A stretch of DNA of 5,841 nt from Anaerolineaceae bacterium (GCA_028714615.1 JAQTMA010000249.1:1-5841), one strand, 5' to 3'; positions 1 through 5,437 are shown, numbered from the stretch's first letter. Translations and numbers: made by a program. The notes: generated by a model not told the origin, from the letters alone.

Positions 1-6
1 ACTCAG

Positions 7-40
7 GATTGTCGATTTTCGATTGCTGATTGTAGATTGG
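7..40. repeat. Degenerate GATTGTN heptanucleotide tandem repeat
   Basis: Five successive 7-base units (GATTGTC, GATTTTC, GATTGCT, GATTGTA, GATTG-G) start exactly every seven bases. Tandem heptads of this kind sit between genes in cyanobacteria and, from my recollection, in Anaerolineae, usually without known function. The array may continue to the left of the window, since the unit before it is cut by the window edge. The periodicity is seen directly. The lineage hint is inference. Confidence 0.65.
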
Positions 41-56
41 CCCACCGCGCGTGGGC
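40..56. terminator. Short GC hairpin, possible terminator on the plus strand
   Basis: GCCCAC (40-45) pairs perfectly with GTGGGC (51-56) around a CGCGC loop. The plus strand then continues with TGCTTTGTTTG, which is only moderately T-rich. It could end a plus-strand transcript entering from the left, but no gene is visible upstream, so this is a weak call. Confidence 0.3.
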
Positions 57-84
57 TGCTTTGTTTGAATCAGCGTAGGTTCGG

Positions 85-209
85 CGTCCCCACCAGGGGA
101 TGATATTCGAGTCGCCGCGGGGGCACTAGATATAGCGGTTTGGATGCTCGATGACCCCCACATCTGGGGGCCAAGTGGTTTAAATAGCTTTTTGTACACC
201 TTGAGTACA
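85..209. other. Non-coding stretch with several short hairpins
   Basis: No convincing reading frame lies in the first 240 bases. The stretch holds three further small inverted repeats. CGTCCCC/GGGGATG (85-102) includes one G-T pair and an ACCA loop. CCCCCA/TGGGGG (155-170) has a CATC loop. TGTAC/GTACA (193-209) has a 7-base loop. Together with the 40-56 hairpin they could belong to a structured RNA or be remains of terminators. I recognise no RNA family here. Confidence 0.25.
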
Positions 210-242
210 GCTTCAAGAACAACCAAGCTTTAGACAAACAAG

Positions 243-270
243 AACGGCGGGCATATCACTGCCCGCCGTT
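243..270 (-). terminator. Rho-independent-like terminator after the small gene
   Basis: A perfect 11-bp stem, AACGGCGGGCA (243-253) and TGCCCGCCGTT (260-270), encloses a 6-base loop. Reading the minus strand, the stem is followed by CTTGTTTGTCTA, a moderately T-rich tail. It lies 19 bases beyond the stop codon of the small minus-strand gene at 290, which is the expected place for its terminator. Confidence 0.7.
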
Positions 271-289
271 CAGTATCAGTGGAAGACTT

Positions 290-470
290 TTACTGAGGAA
301 CGAAACCGGTTGGCCGGTGATGTCTTGTATCATCCAGATCGCCGACAATATCATCTACGTAGTAATTTAGAAAGTCGTAATGCTCATTTCCGTTTTCATC
401 ATAGCTTTTCGTTTTTACAACCTTCTCACCCGAGGTGGTGAGAAGGTTGTTTTGCATATTTGGTAAGCAT
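290..470 (-). CDS. Small hypothetical protein, reading frame interrupted
   Basis: No family recognised. ATG at 470 stands seven bases behind a perfect AGGAGG (478-483), the best ribosome binding site in the window, but the frame stops after 14 codons (MLTKYAKQPSHHLG, TGA at 426-428). If one base is skipped at GGG-TGA, translation continues in the next frame for 45 residues, an acidic, Tyr-rich stretch beginning EKVVKTKSYDENGNEHYDF and ending GFVPQ, to a stop at 290. The corrected product would be 59 residues. The downstream frame alone is open back to a TTG at 517 and also has an ATG at 457, but neither has a comparable binding site. The break lies inside a perfect 14-bp inverted repeat. A promoter-like element (598-626) and a terminator (243-270) bracket the unit. 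Possible explanations are an eroded gene, a sequencing indel, a leader peptide with a hairpin, or recoding. Confidence is in a real transcribed unit, not in its function. Confidence 0.4.
417..450. repeat. Perfect 14-bp inverted repeat inside the small gene
   Basis: ACAACCTTCTCACC (417-430) and GGTGAGAAGGTTGT (437-450) are exact reverse complements around a 6-base spacer. A perfect 14-bp pair with so short a spacer is unlikely by chance. On the plus strand the stem is followed by TTTGCATATTT, so it resembles a plus-strand terminator, but no plus-strand gene precedes it. On the minus strand it forms just downstream of the AGGAGG/ATG at 470-483 and covers the point where the frame breaks. Confidence 0.75.
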
Positions 471-477
471 AAACAAA

Positions 478-483
478 CCTCCT
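478..483 (-). promoter_or_regulatory. AGGAGG ribosome binding site that fixes the start at 470
   Basis: On the minus strand AGGAGG is followed by TTTGTTT and ATG. The full anti-Shine-Dalgarno match and the 7-base spacing argue that translation starts at 470 and not at the upstream TTG (517) or the ATG at 457 in the neighbouring frame. Confidence 0.65.
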
Positions 484-597
484 GATTAAATGATCGGAAG
501 CGGCAAGAAGATCTCAAATATTCGGTTGTAGTTCTAAGTCCTTGGAATTTAATCCTTACATGAAATTATTTTTTACTTAGGTCCTTTACTCCCCCCA

Positions 598-626
598 ATT
601 ATACTGCGAAATGACATTCTACGGAT
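598..626 (-). promoter_or_regulatory. Promoter-like element P1 (ATCCGT-N17-TATAAT)
   Basis: The minus strand carries a consensus TATAAT (598-603) with ATCCGT 17 bases upstream (621-626). ATCCGT is far from TTGACA, but the same hexamer at the same 17-base spacing from a TATACT occurs at 5299-5327, which supports both. The predicted start lies near 590, giving an untranslated leader of about 120 bases before the ATG at 470. The initial transcribed sequence is G-rich (TTGGGGGGAGTAAAGG). Confidence 0.5.
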
Positions 627-744
627 TTGTTTTCTTATTGGTTTTGCTTCAGTTGTGCAAGGCTCGCTTTCAGTCTGTCTTTTCGTTCCTCCGGAGAACA
701 TCCCAAATAATAAATTGCATAGTGAATCCTATAACGATCAGCTA

Positions 745-1013
745 CTATTCGACGGTCGACACATCCGTTTGGTTGGGTTCAACAATACTGACCGAGACCA
801 ATGGCAGGCCTAAATCACGCAATTTTTGAGCAACCCATGTAGTGCGGCCTGATCGACCACCGGGCCGGTTAAATGCGTATCTCCATCGTCTTCCAGGGTA
901 ATGGTCAAGCCCTCAAACCAGTTTGTCCAATGCGAATCTAGATGTCCCTTGATCCTGATTTTGTAGACAGTGGGTTGACTTGGATCAGTGGTTGGGTTGA
1001 ATTTACCAGACAT
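745..1013 (-). pseudogene. Small HLDxxWxxWFxGLxI-family protein, frameshifted copy 1
   Basis: ATG at 1013 follows AAGGAG closely. The first 63 residues match a small (about 75-90 residue) hypothetical family that I recognise from Chloroflexota: GHLDSHWTNWFEGLTITLED at 23-42, then GDTHLTGPVVDQAALHGLLK. The frame then runs into NCVI and a TAG at 810. Adding one A to the AAAAA run (825-829) restores KKLRDLGLPLVSV and a tail VSIVEPNQTDVSTVE ending at TAG 745-747. That is the usual family ending and would give 89 residues. Copy 2 at 5183-5284 has six A at the same place. The function of the family is unknown; the protein is soluble with no signal peptide. It lies downstream of the lipoprotein gene. 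A truncated 67-residue product could still be made from the frame 810-1013. A sequencing error in the homopolymer is the main alternative. Confidence 0.75.
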
Positions 1014-1035
1014 ACCTCTCCTTGGGAAGATCCTG

Positions 1036-1107
1036 CGTCCGCGCGAGATGTGTGGCTGCCGTCAGGTCGCCTTGTCGAAGCAGAGCAAGCACTGGCACGG
1101 CAGCCAC
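1036..1107 (-). pseudogene. Possible remnant of a MalT/LuxR-type TPR region
   Basis: Between the lipoprotein stop and copy 1 of the small gene, one minus-strand frame reads VAAVPVLALLRQGDLTAATH followed by LARTQDLPKE. The pattern LxxQGDLxAAxxxA resembles the helical repeats of large MalT-like LuxR regulators common in Chloroflexota, and a LuxR C-terminal stub lies at 5438-5521. Only about 25 residues are recognisable and there is no start. This is inference and could be coincidence. Confidence 0.22.
1052..1107. repeat. 11-bp inverted repeat with 34-base loop downstream of the lipoprotein gene
   Basis: GTGGCTGCCGT (1052-1062) and ACGGCAGCCAC (1097-1107) are perfect reverse complements. It lies 27 bases after the stop of the lipoprotein gene on the minus strand. 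The long loop and lack of a T-run afterwards make a classical terminator unlikely. It overlaps the possible TPR remnant. Confidence 0.5.
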
Positions 1108-1133
1108 CTCAGATATCTGGATATCAAATTGGT

Positions 1134-1757
1134 TTACTTTTCAACCTCGATACGATCCACTTGGATCTGCGAGCCGTTGTAATCCACGACATTGGAAAAT
1201 AAGGTGCCATAAAGATGAACGATCTTGCTACTGTCGCGGAGATCCTTGATTTGCGTTTGCACGGCCGGGTCGATTGACGCGATGCCAAAGTAGCTGATCT
1301 GCCCCAAGTCCTGGCGTTCGAAGTAATCATCATATTGCGCGCCGGACTTCGTACTCTTGATGACTCCCCACCAATCAGTAACCTCTTCCGTGGTACTTGG
1401 TGGCATGTAACCGCCTGAGGCATGTTCTTCGGTGACACCACCACTTGCTTCAGTGGTTGCCTCAATGGTCATAGCGGGAGTAGGGCTTGCTTGTGCTGTG
1501 GCACCACACTCTCCCCGGTAATAAGCCCACTCGTCACAGGTGCTGCCACCTGGAAAGACACAGATCCCGGATTGGCTGCCATCGGCTGCAGTGCGGATTT
1601 CGAGTTTGTTCCCATTTTGCGTGCAATAGAGCGAGGCGGGATTTGGCATCCCCGCCTGAGGCATGTCCGTCCCAGTAGTTACAAGTGTCTGGACCTGGAA
1701 TGCTGTGCAGGCTGTCAGTGCCAACAATACGATTATAAATGGTAAGATCTTTTTCAT
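1134..1757 (-). CDS. DUF333 lipoprotein with a C-terminal OB-like domain
   Basis: The 207-residue product is probably anchored to the outer face of the cytoplasmic membrane. Residues 1-16 form a signal peptide (MKKILPFIIVLLALTA) and the lipobox LTAC puts the lipidated cysteine at 17. Residues about 38-84 are a DUF333 domain, recognisable from MPNPASLYC, then GICVFPGGSTCDEWAYYRGEC. Its Cys residues are at 45, 66, 74 and 84. DUF333 appears in putative hemolysin and lipoprotein annotations without a proven activity. A Thr/Ser/Pro/Glu-rich linker (about 88-125) leads to a second domain (127-207) with WWGVIKS, YDDYFER, LRDSSKIVHLYGTL and IQVDRIEVEK, a small beta-rich, probably OB-like fold (inference). 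AAAGGG lies just upstream of the ATG at 1757. The gene starts 75 bases after the peptidase stop, so co-transcription is possible. Confidence 0.85.
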   Translation of the reverse strand: MKKILPFIIVLLALTACTAFQVQTLVTTGTDMPQAGMPNPASLYCTQNGNKLEIRTAADGSQSGICVFPGGSTCDEWAYYRGECGATAQASPTPAMTIEATTEASGGVTEEHASGGYMPPSTTEEVTDWWGVIKSTKSGAQYDDYFERQDLGQISYFGIASIDPAVQTQIKDLRDSSKIVHLYGTLFSNVVDYNGSQIQVDRIEVEK

Positions 1758-1832
1758 TTTTTCCCTTTGAATTTGAACTTGATCCTGCTGGATGCGATAG
1801 TTGATTTTTGATAGGATTTGCTTACTTTCTGA

Positions 1833-2375
1833 TTATGAGATCATTCGAGACGTTCCAATGACCAAAAGATCGCACAAGGTACTCATCGTAAAAATATAAC
1901 TGTTTTTCTTCAAATTTATTCTTAGTAAATCGCTTGCTCTCAACACTATCAGGAATAATATTAACAGTACAATTATTGCAACAGTATATTTTCCCAGTCC
2001 GAGAATTGCTGATATTCTCGCTTCATCCTGTTGCCCGAATCCACCAAAAACGAGTGAAAAAAATCGAATAAACATTTGAAAAAACACAACGGGATAGGCG
2101 TACATGGTTTTATATTTTTCGATAATCAATAAAAAAAGCAGTGATAAAAGTATTGTAAATGCAGGGCCACCAATACTCACATATACTTCATGACTTGCAT
2201 CAATATAGTGTTCACTTTGAGTCGTTACATTATTTAGGCTATAGACCATATTGTTTCCTAAAACCTCTCCAATAACCCAATGTCCAAATTCGTGGAAAAG
2301 ATATGAAGCATATGCAACTGGAATGAACAGTAACATGAATTTCAAACTTAGCTTATTCTCAGCATTTGTTGTCAT
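1833..2375 (-). CDS. M50-like integral membrane metalloprotease family protein
   Basis: The 180-residue membrane protein carries HEFGH at 28-32 at the end of the first hydrophobic segment (about 11-27), the HExxH zinc site of intramembrane M50 proteases. SIGGPAF (67-73) corresponds to the GP motif of that family. Further membrane segments lie at about 66-85, 92-113 and 130-147. QDEAR (116-120) between the last two may supply the third zinc ligand in place of the usual LDG/NPDG motif; this is inference. It is shorter than typical site-2 proteases and lacks PDZ or CBS domains, so its substrate is unknown. I chose ATG 2375 because AAGGG lies about eight bases upstream; a TTG at 2378 would add one Met. 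The start is 23 bases after the MDR stop, suggesting one transcript. The gene is visibly much richer in A and T than its neighbours, which suggests separate acquisition. Confidence 0.75.
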   Translation of the reverse strand: MTTNAENKLSLKFMLLFIPVAYASYLFHEFGHWVIGEVLGNNMVYSLNNVTTQSEHYIDASHEVYVSIGGPAFTILLSLLFLLIIEKYKTMYAYPVVFFQMFIRFFSLVFGGFGQQDEARISAILGLGKYTVAIIVLLILFLIVLRASDLLRINLKKNSYIFTMSTLCDLLVIGTSRMIS

Positions 2376-2398
2376 CAAGTTAGCCCTTTATCTTTGAT

Positions 2399-3514
2399 TT
2401 AGTATGTACATTGGTTAAACCCAACAATATGTTCGGCGGCAACTTCCTCATCGGTCATGTTGGCTGGTTTAATTACCACCACCCCATCTTCGGACAGACA
2501 TTTAAACTCTGCATAAGCGCCAAAACTAGAACTGCTAGTCGGTGTTTGGTGCGATTTGTCGCTATGCTCCACAGTGATGACCACATTTCCCTTTTTGTGC
2601 CCTTGTTCGACATACCGGTGCGCCTCGACGATCTGACCAAGCGGATAGCATCTATCAATGACCGCTTTTATCTTCCCCGCCTCAATCAGCTCTTTGAGCA
2701 AGATTAAATTTTCAATCTTATCAGTGCCATCTGAAGCAGAATGAACGTTTAGATAGATGCCCGTTTTCTTTAGAGCCTTTTTACCTTGTGATGATGAAAG
2801 CTTGCCAACCGCATCAAAAATAACATCGTAGGTCTCGCCGCCTTGGGTAAAATCCTCCTGAGTGTAATCAATGACCTGACTCGCCCCCAGGGATTTCACC
2901 AATTCCAAATTCGTGGTGCTGCATACCCCAGTCACTTCTACTCCAAAATGGCGCCTGGCAAGCTGTACCGCAAAAGTCCCTACCGCTCCAGAAGCGCCAT
3001 AAATCAGAACTTTTTGTCCACTCCGGATATTTCCTTTTTTGAGGCAGTGCAATGCGGTCATCCCACCTCCGGGAACTGCGGCAGCTTCCTCATCGGTGAG
3101 ATTGGCAGGTTTGAGCGCCAGAACCCCATTTTCAGGTAGACATTTGTACTCGGCATATCCACCAAAATTCACCCCGAAGGTCGATGCAAAAACCGGATCG
3201 CCAATCTTGAAGCGGGTCACTTTTCTGCCGATGGCTTCGATTTCCCCGGCCAATTCCATGCCAAGGGTGGGACGCCTGGGCTTGTTCCAGCCTAAAATCA
3301 TTCGCCCCATGACCGTCTGCCAGCCATGGACGGGCAGGTTGAGGCTGCGCATGATCGTGTCGCCGATGGTGACGGTGGTGGCGTGGACTTTGACCAACAC
3401 TTCGTTATCCCTGGGTGTGGGTTTTTCTACTTCTTGAAGCCGCAGAACTTCCGGCGGGCCGTATTTGGTGTACACAATTGCTTTCATGAGATTTCCTTCA
3501 AACTTGGTAGTCAT
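2399..3514 (-). CDS. Zinc-independent MDR NAD(P)-dependent oxidoreductase with fused paralogue tail
   Basis: The 371-residue protein belongs to the medium-chain dehydrogenase/reductase superfamily, quinone-reductase/enone-reductase-like branch. It is cytoplasmic; its substrate cannot be read from sequence. The family core begins at [15 protein letters not shown] (residues 10-24). [12 protein letters not shown] is at 85-96, the nucleotide-binding [14 protein letters not shown] at 173-186, and the usual end [13 protein letters not shown] at 305-317. The cysteine set that binds zinc in alcohol dehydrogenases is missing. The odd part is residues 331-360, which repeat residues 117-146 with 21 of 30 identical, after a TPTSSSS junction; no stop separates them. 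I chose ATG 3514 for its AGGAG seven bases upstream. ATG 3487, the family's usual start, also has AAGGA six bases upstream, and an upstream GTG/ATG-type extension to 3559 lacks support. It follows the DUF4386 pair by about 150 bases and precedes the M50 gene by 23. Confidence 0.88.
   Translation of the reverse strand: MTTKFEGNLMKAIVYTKYGPPEVLRLQEVEKPTPRDNEVLVKVHATTVTIGDTIMRSLNLPVHGWQTVMGRMILGWNKPRRPTLGMELAGEIEAIGRKVTRFKIGDPVFASTFGVNFGGYAEYKCLPENGVLALKPANLTDEEAAAVPGGGMTALHCLKKGNIRSGQKVLIYGASGAVGTFAVQLARRHFGVEVTGVCSTTNLELVKSLGASQVIDYTQEDFTQGGETYDVIFDAVGKLSSSQGKKALKKTGIYLNVHSASDGTDKIENLILLKELIEAGKIKAVIDRCYPLGQIVEAHRYVEQGHKKGNVVITVEHSDKSHQTPTSSSSFGAYAEFKCLSEDGVVVIKPANMTDEEVAAEHIVGFNQCTY
2435..2524 (-). 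repeat. Second, diverged copy of MDR codons 117-146 in the gene's 3' end
   Basis: Codons 331-360 encode [20 protein letters not shown] plus [10 protein letters not shown]. They match [20 protein letters not shown] plus [10 protein letters not shown] encoded at 3077-3166. The nucleotide copies differ at many third positions and several others, so this is not a fresh duplication. It is more likely a leftover of a neighbouring paralogue fused in frame. Confidence 0.85.
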
Positions 3515-3663
3515 TGTTTTTCTCCTGGTATCATAGGTATTATTGGTAGTTGACACCACCGTAAAGGTGAAAGGTACTCCGCTTTCAGGAGTTGATAGCC
3601 GTTCATTCAGGATGCTTTTCAGTGGGCGGGGAAATCCCCGGAGACTGAGCCGTTACACTTTGC

Positions 3664-4356
3664 CTAATCTCTTTTGGCAAACAAGGCAGCGACTGCAGAC
3701 GGATTGAATCCTTTAACGATCAGCCATACCGCCAGAACCATCTCCTGCAAAAATATGGGGGCCGCCAGGGGAATGTAGCTGGTAATAGGGTTACCGCTGG
3801 ACAAGGACAACCCGCAAGCCGCCATCATCAGGATGATCGCAGCAATCCCCCAGCCCGACAGCCAGCGGGGAATGAGCCGTGATTGGAAGAACAGGGTGTA
3901 GTACATAAATCCACCCAGGCAGAAGGCGAAAACCGCCAACAGGCCGGCGTGGCTCTTTACACTCACCAGCGAACCGCCGATAGCCTGAAGCGATGTCCGT
4001 TCGGCAGCTCCGGTTGAGATGAACTGCTGGCCGAGCGTCAACAAGGACAGCAGACTCACGACGCCGACCATGTAAAAGGCCGCCTCAATAGTCCTGAAGA
4101 TCACAGATCCAAGTGCAAAGCCCTCATTCCACTTCTTCAAGACCGGATACATCACGACGGCTATGCCAGCACATGCTAGGTACCCGATGAGATAGAGCAG
4201 CGCTCCTGCGGTCACCCGGTTCGCATTCGCTGACAGGTTCGTGAGATAGTCCGCACCCGTGAGGGAAGGTACGAGCGCCGAGGCCAGGAGGGGTGTGACA
4301 GTCGCAATGATGAAAATCACGCCTGTAAAGACCGCAGTTTTTCGAGTTGTATTCAT
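3664..4356 (-). CDS. DUF4386 family membrane protein (downstream paralogue)
   Basis: The 230-residue integral membrane protein has about six hydrophobic segments, near residues 7-29, 48-72, 84-109, 134-156, 168-183 and 194-215. DUF4386 hallmarks are visible: FRTIEAAFYMVG (87-98), the loop FFQSRLIPRWLSGWG (156-170), and QEMVLAVWLIVKGFNP (204-219) near the end. The function of DUF4386 proteins is unknown. It is a paralogue of the gene just upstream, sharing IPRWLSGWG and VWLIVKGFNP almost exactly. The gap between them is 27 bases and AAGGAG stands seven bases before the ATG, so the two are probably co-transcribed and co-translated. Whether they form a heteromer cannot be told from sequence. Length and start agree with the family. 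Confidence 0.88.
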   Translation of the reverse strand: MNTTRKTAVFTGVIFIIATVTPLLASALVPSLTGADYLTNLSANANRVTAGALLYLIGYLACAGIAVVMYPVLKKWNEGFALGSVIFRTIEAAFYMVGVVSLLSLLTLGQQFISTGAAERTSLQAIGGSLVSVKSHAGLLAVFAFCLGGFMYYTLFFQSRLIPRWLSGWGIAAIILMMAACGLSLSSGNPITSYIPLAAPIFLQEMVLAVWLIVKGFNPSAVAALFAKRD

Positions 4357-4383
4357 TGCATATCTCCTTTTTTGCTTGCGAAA

Positions 4384-5133
4384 TTAAGCCTGGTTCGCAA
4401 CCGGTTTTGCAGACAGGGCATCACTCGTTTGTGGATTGAATCCTTTCACGATCAACCAGACCGCAAAGACCATTTCCTGAATGGCCAGCGGGATCATAAA
4501 GAACCCAAATTCCGAATCGAGGGATAATGCAATATGCTGCGAACCAAGCATGGTTACAAAAGGGGCAAAGAAGTACAACACTGCGCCAATAAAACCCCAG
4601 CCTGACAGCCACCGAGGAATGAACCTGGTTTGATAAAACAGGGTAAAAATCATCAGTGCACCGACGCTGAAAACGATGGCCAGTATCATCTGAATCCAAT
4701 CTCCTGCGGCGATGAGCATAGAACCCAGTGTTTGAAGATTGGATGCTCCTGCTGCTCCAGTCTTTCCATAGATCTGGCTAACGGTCAACAGCAGGAACAT
4801 ACTAATCACCAGGATCGTATAGCATACCGCTTCAAGTACTCCCCTGAACAGGACTGCCCCGAACGCCAGGACTTCATTGTGCTTTTTAAATATCGGGTAC
4901 AACAGTACCGGAACCATGGCGAGGGGAAATCCCATCAGCAAGATGAGGAGTGTTGCGATAATCCATTGGGTTTCACTTGCAGATATATTGAGTGGATACG
5001 TCGATCCTGCCATGATCGGGACGCTAACAACACCGCTTAGGATACCGGAAACCGTCCCAATGATGAATAGAATTCCAACAATCACAGCGGTCTTTCTGTT
5101 TGTCCCATGGGACCTTTCTTTGGTCGGATTCAT
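4384..5133 (-). CDS. DUF4386 family membrane protein (upstream paralogue)
   Basis: The 249-residue protein has about six membrane segments (near 16-38, 57-80, 93-117, 146-167, 176-195, 208-228). It shares the DUF4386 signatures with its downstream partner: FRGVLEAVCY (96-105), FYQTRFIPRWLSGWG (166-180) and QEMVFAVWLIVKGFNP (219-234). The N-terminus carries about ten extra residues (MNPTKERSHG) before the TNRKTAV start that aligns with TTRKTAV of the partner. AAGGAG stands about five bases before the ATG at 5133, supporting the longer start. It is the first intact gene after the promoter-like element at 5299-5327, whose transcript would cross the decayed small-gene tail before reaching it. Its function is unknown. 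Confidence 0.88.
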   Translation of the reverse strand: MNPTKERSHGTNRKTAVIVGILFIIGTVSGILSGVVSVPIMAGSTYPLNISASETQWIIATLLILLMGFPLAMVPVLLYPIFKKHNEVLAFGAVLFRGVLEAVCYTILVISMFLLLTVSQIYGKTGAAGASNLQTLGSMLIAAGDWIQMILAIVFSVGALMIFTLFYQTRFIPRWLSGWGFIGAVLYFFAPFVTMLGSQHIALSLDSEFGFFMIPLAIQEMVFAVWLIVKGFNPQTSDALSAKPVANQA

Positions 5134-5182
5134 TTTTTCTCCTTGCTTTGATTTATTTTTGGCGTAAACAAGACGCTTACAC

Positions 5183-5284
5183 TCATTTACGATTTGACGT
5201 CTGACCGCTCCTGACCGAGACCAATGGCAATCCTAAATCACGCACTTTTTTGAGCAAGCCATGCAGCGCATCCTGATCCACCTC
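5183..5284 (-). pseudogene. Small HLDxxWxxWFxGLxI-family protein, C-terminal remnant (copy 2)
   Basis: The minus-strand frame reads EVDQDALHGLLKKVRDLGLP then LVSVRSGQTSNRK, ending at TGA 5183-5185. It matches VVDQAALHGLLK...RDLGLPLVSV of copy 1 (745-1013) closely in both protein and DNA, including CGTGATTTAGG and CCATTGGTCTCGGTCAG. The N-terminal half (GHLDxxWxxWF) is absent: upstream the frame is open but unrelated and contains the promoter-like element. The tail after LVSV differs from the family ending. It therefore looks like a truncated copy lying in the leader of the DUF4386 transcript. Confidence 0.75.
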
Positions 5285-5298
5285 TTGTAGATAAAGGG

Positions 5299-5327
5299 AG
5301 TATAGCGACCGCACGGGATGGACGGAT
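5299..5327 (-). promoter_or_regulatory. Promoter-like element P2 (ATCCGT-N17-TATACT)
   Basis: TATACT (5299-5304) with ATCCGT 17 bases upstream (5322-5327) on the minus strand. It has the same hexamer and exactly the same spacing as P1 at 598-626. A start near 5292 would give a leader of roughly 160 bases to the DUF4386 gene at 5133, running through the copy 2 remnant. The poor -35 match suggests activator dependence, and a tandem repeat lies just upstream. Confidence 0.45.
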
Positions 5328-5337
5328 AGATGCTTAA

Positions 5338-5359
5338 GTATTGTTTGAGGGTATTGTTT
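5338..5359. repeat. Tandem GTATTGTTT direct repeat, possible operator
   Basis: GTATTGTTT occurs at 5338-5346 and again at 5351-5359, 13 bases apart. The match extends to GTATTGTTTnAG. Relative to the start predicted for P2, the repeats fall at about -46 to -67, a usual position for an activator site. A LuxR-type remnant sits next upstream. The binding role is inference. Confidence 0.35.
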
Positions 5360-5437
5360 TAGTCTGGCTGGGGAGGGGGAAGGCTACAACTTGGGGGCAG
5401 TCCACGAAAGGGCTTTGCCGTGAAACGGTCGGTCTGG

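Noticed and set aside
106..113. TTCGAGTC resembling a tRNA T-loop
   Set aside because: The flanking bases do not form the T-arm stem, and no acceptor or anticodon arms can be placed around it on either strand.
417..450. Hairpin as a plus-strand terminator
   Set aside because: A short T-stretch follows it, but there is no plus-strand gene upstream, and the hairpin lies inside a minus-strand unit with its own terminator.
290..517. 75-codon frame starting at TTG 517
   Set aside because: No ribosome binding site fits the TTG, and the upstream codons overlap the AGGAGG that serves the ATG at 470 in another frame. I kept only the 290-470 interpretation.
635..744. Minus-strand frame with LGCSPEERKDRLKASLAQLK near its end
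   Set aside because: The sequence looks protein-like and amphipathic, but it has no start with a binding site and no family I recognise. It could be a chance frame after copy 1 of the small gene.
1124..1465. 113-codon minus-strand frame within the lipoprotein gene
   Set aside because: Arg/Ser-rich shadow of the lipoprotein frame, which has a signal peptide, lipobox and a recognisable domain.
3039..3437. 132-codon plus-strand frame opposite the MDR gene
   Set aside because: Antisense shadow of a well-conserved oxidoreductase frame.
3515..3559. N-terminal extension of the MDR protein to 3559
   Set aside because: Adds residues not found in the family and skips the strong AGGAG in front of the ATG at 3514.
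3627..3640. CGGGG-AAAT-CCCCG hairpin between DUF4386 and MDR genes
   Set aside because: Only five base pairs and no T-run on the minus strand, so I do not call a terminator there.
4630..5040. 136-codon plus-strand frame opposite the upstream DUF4386 gene
   Set aside because: Antisense shadow; Gln/Asp/His-rich composition with no family features, while the minus strand encodes a clear DUF4386 protein.
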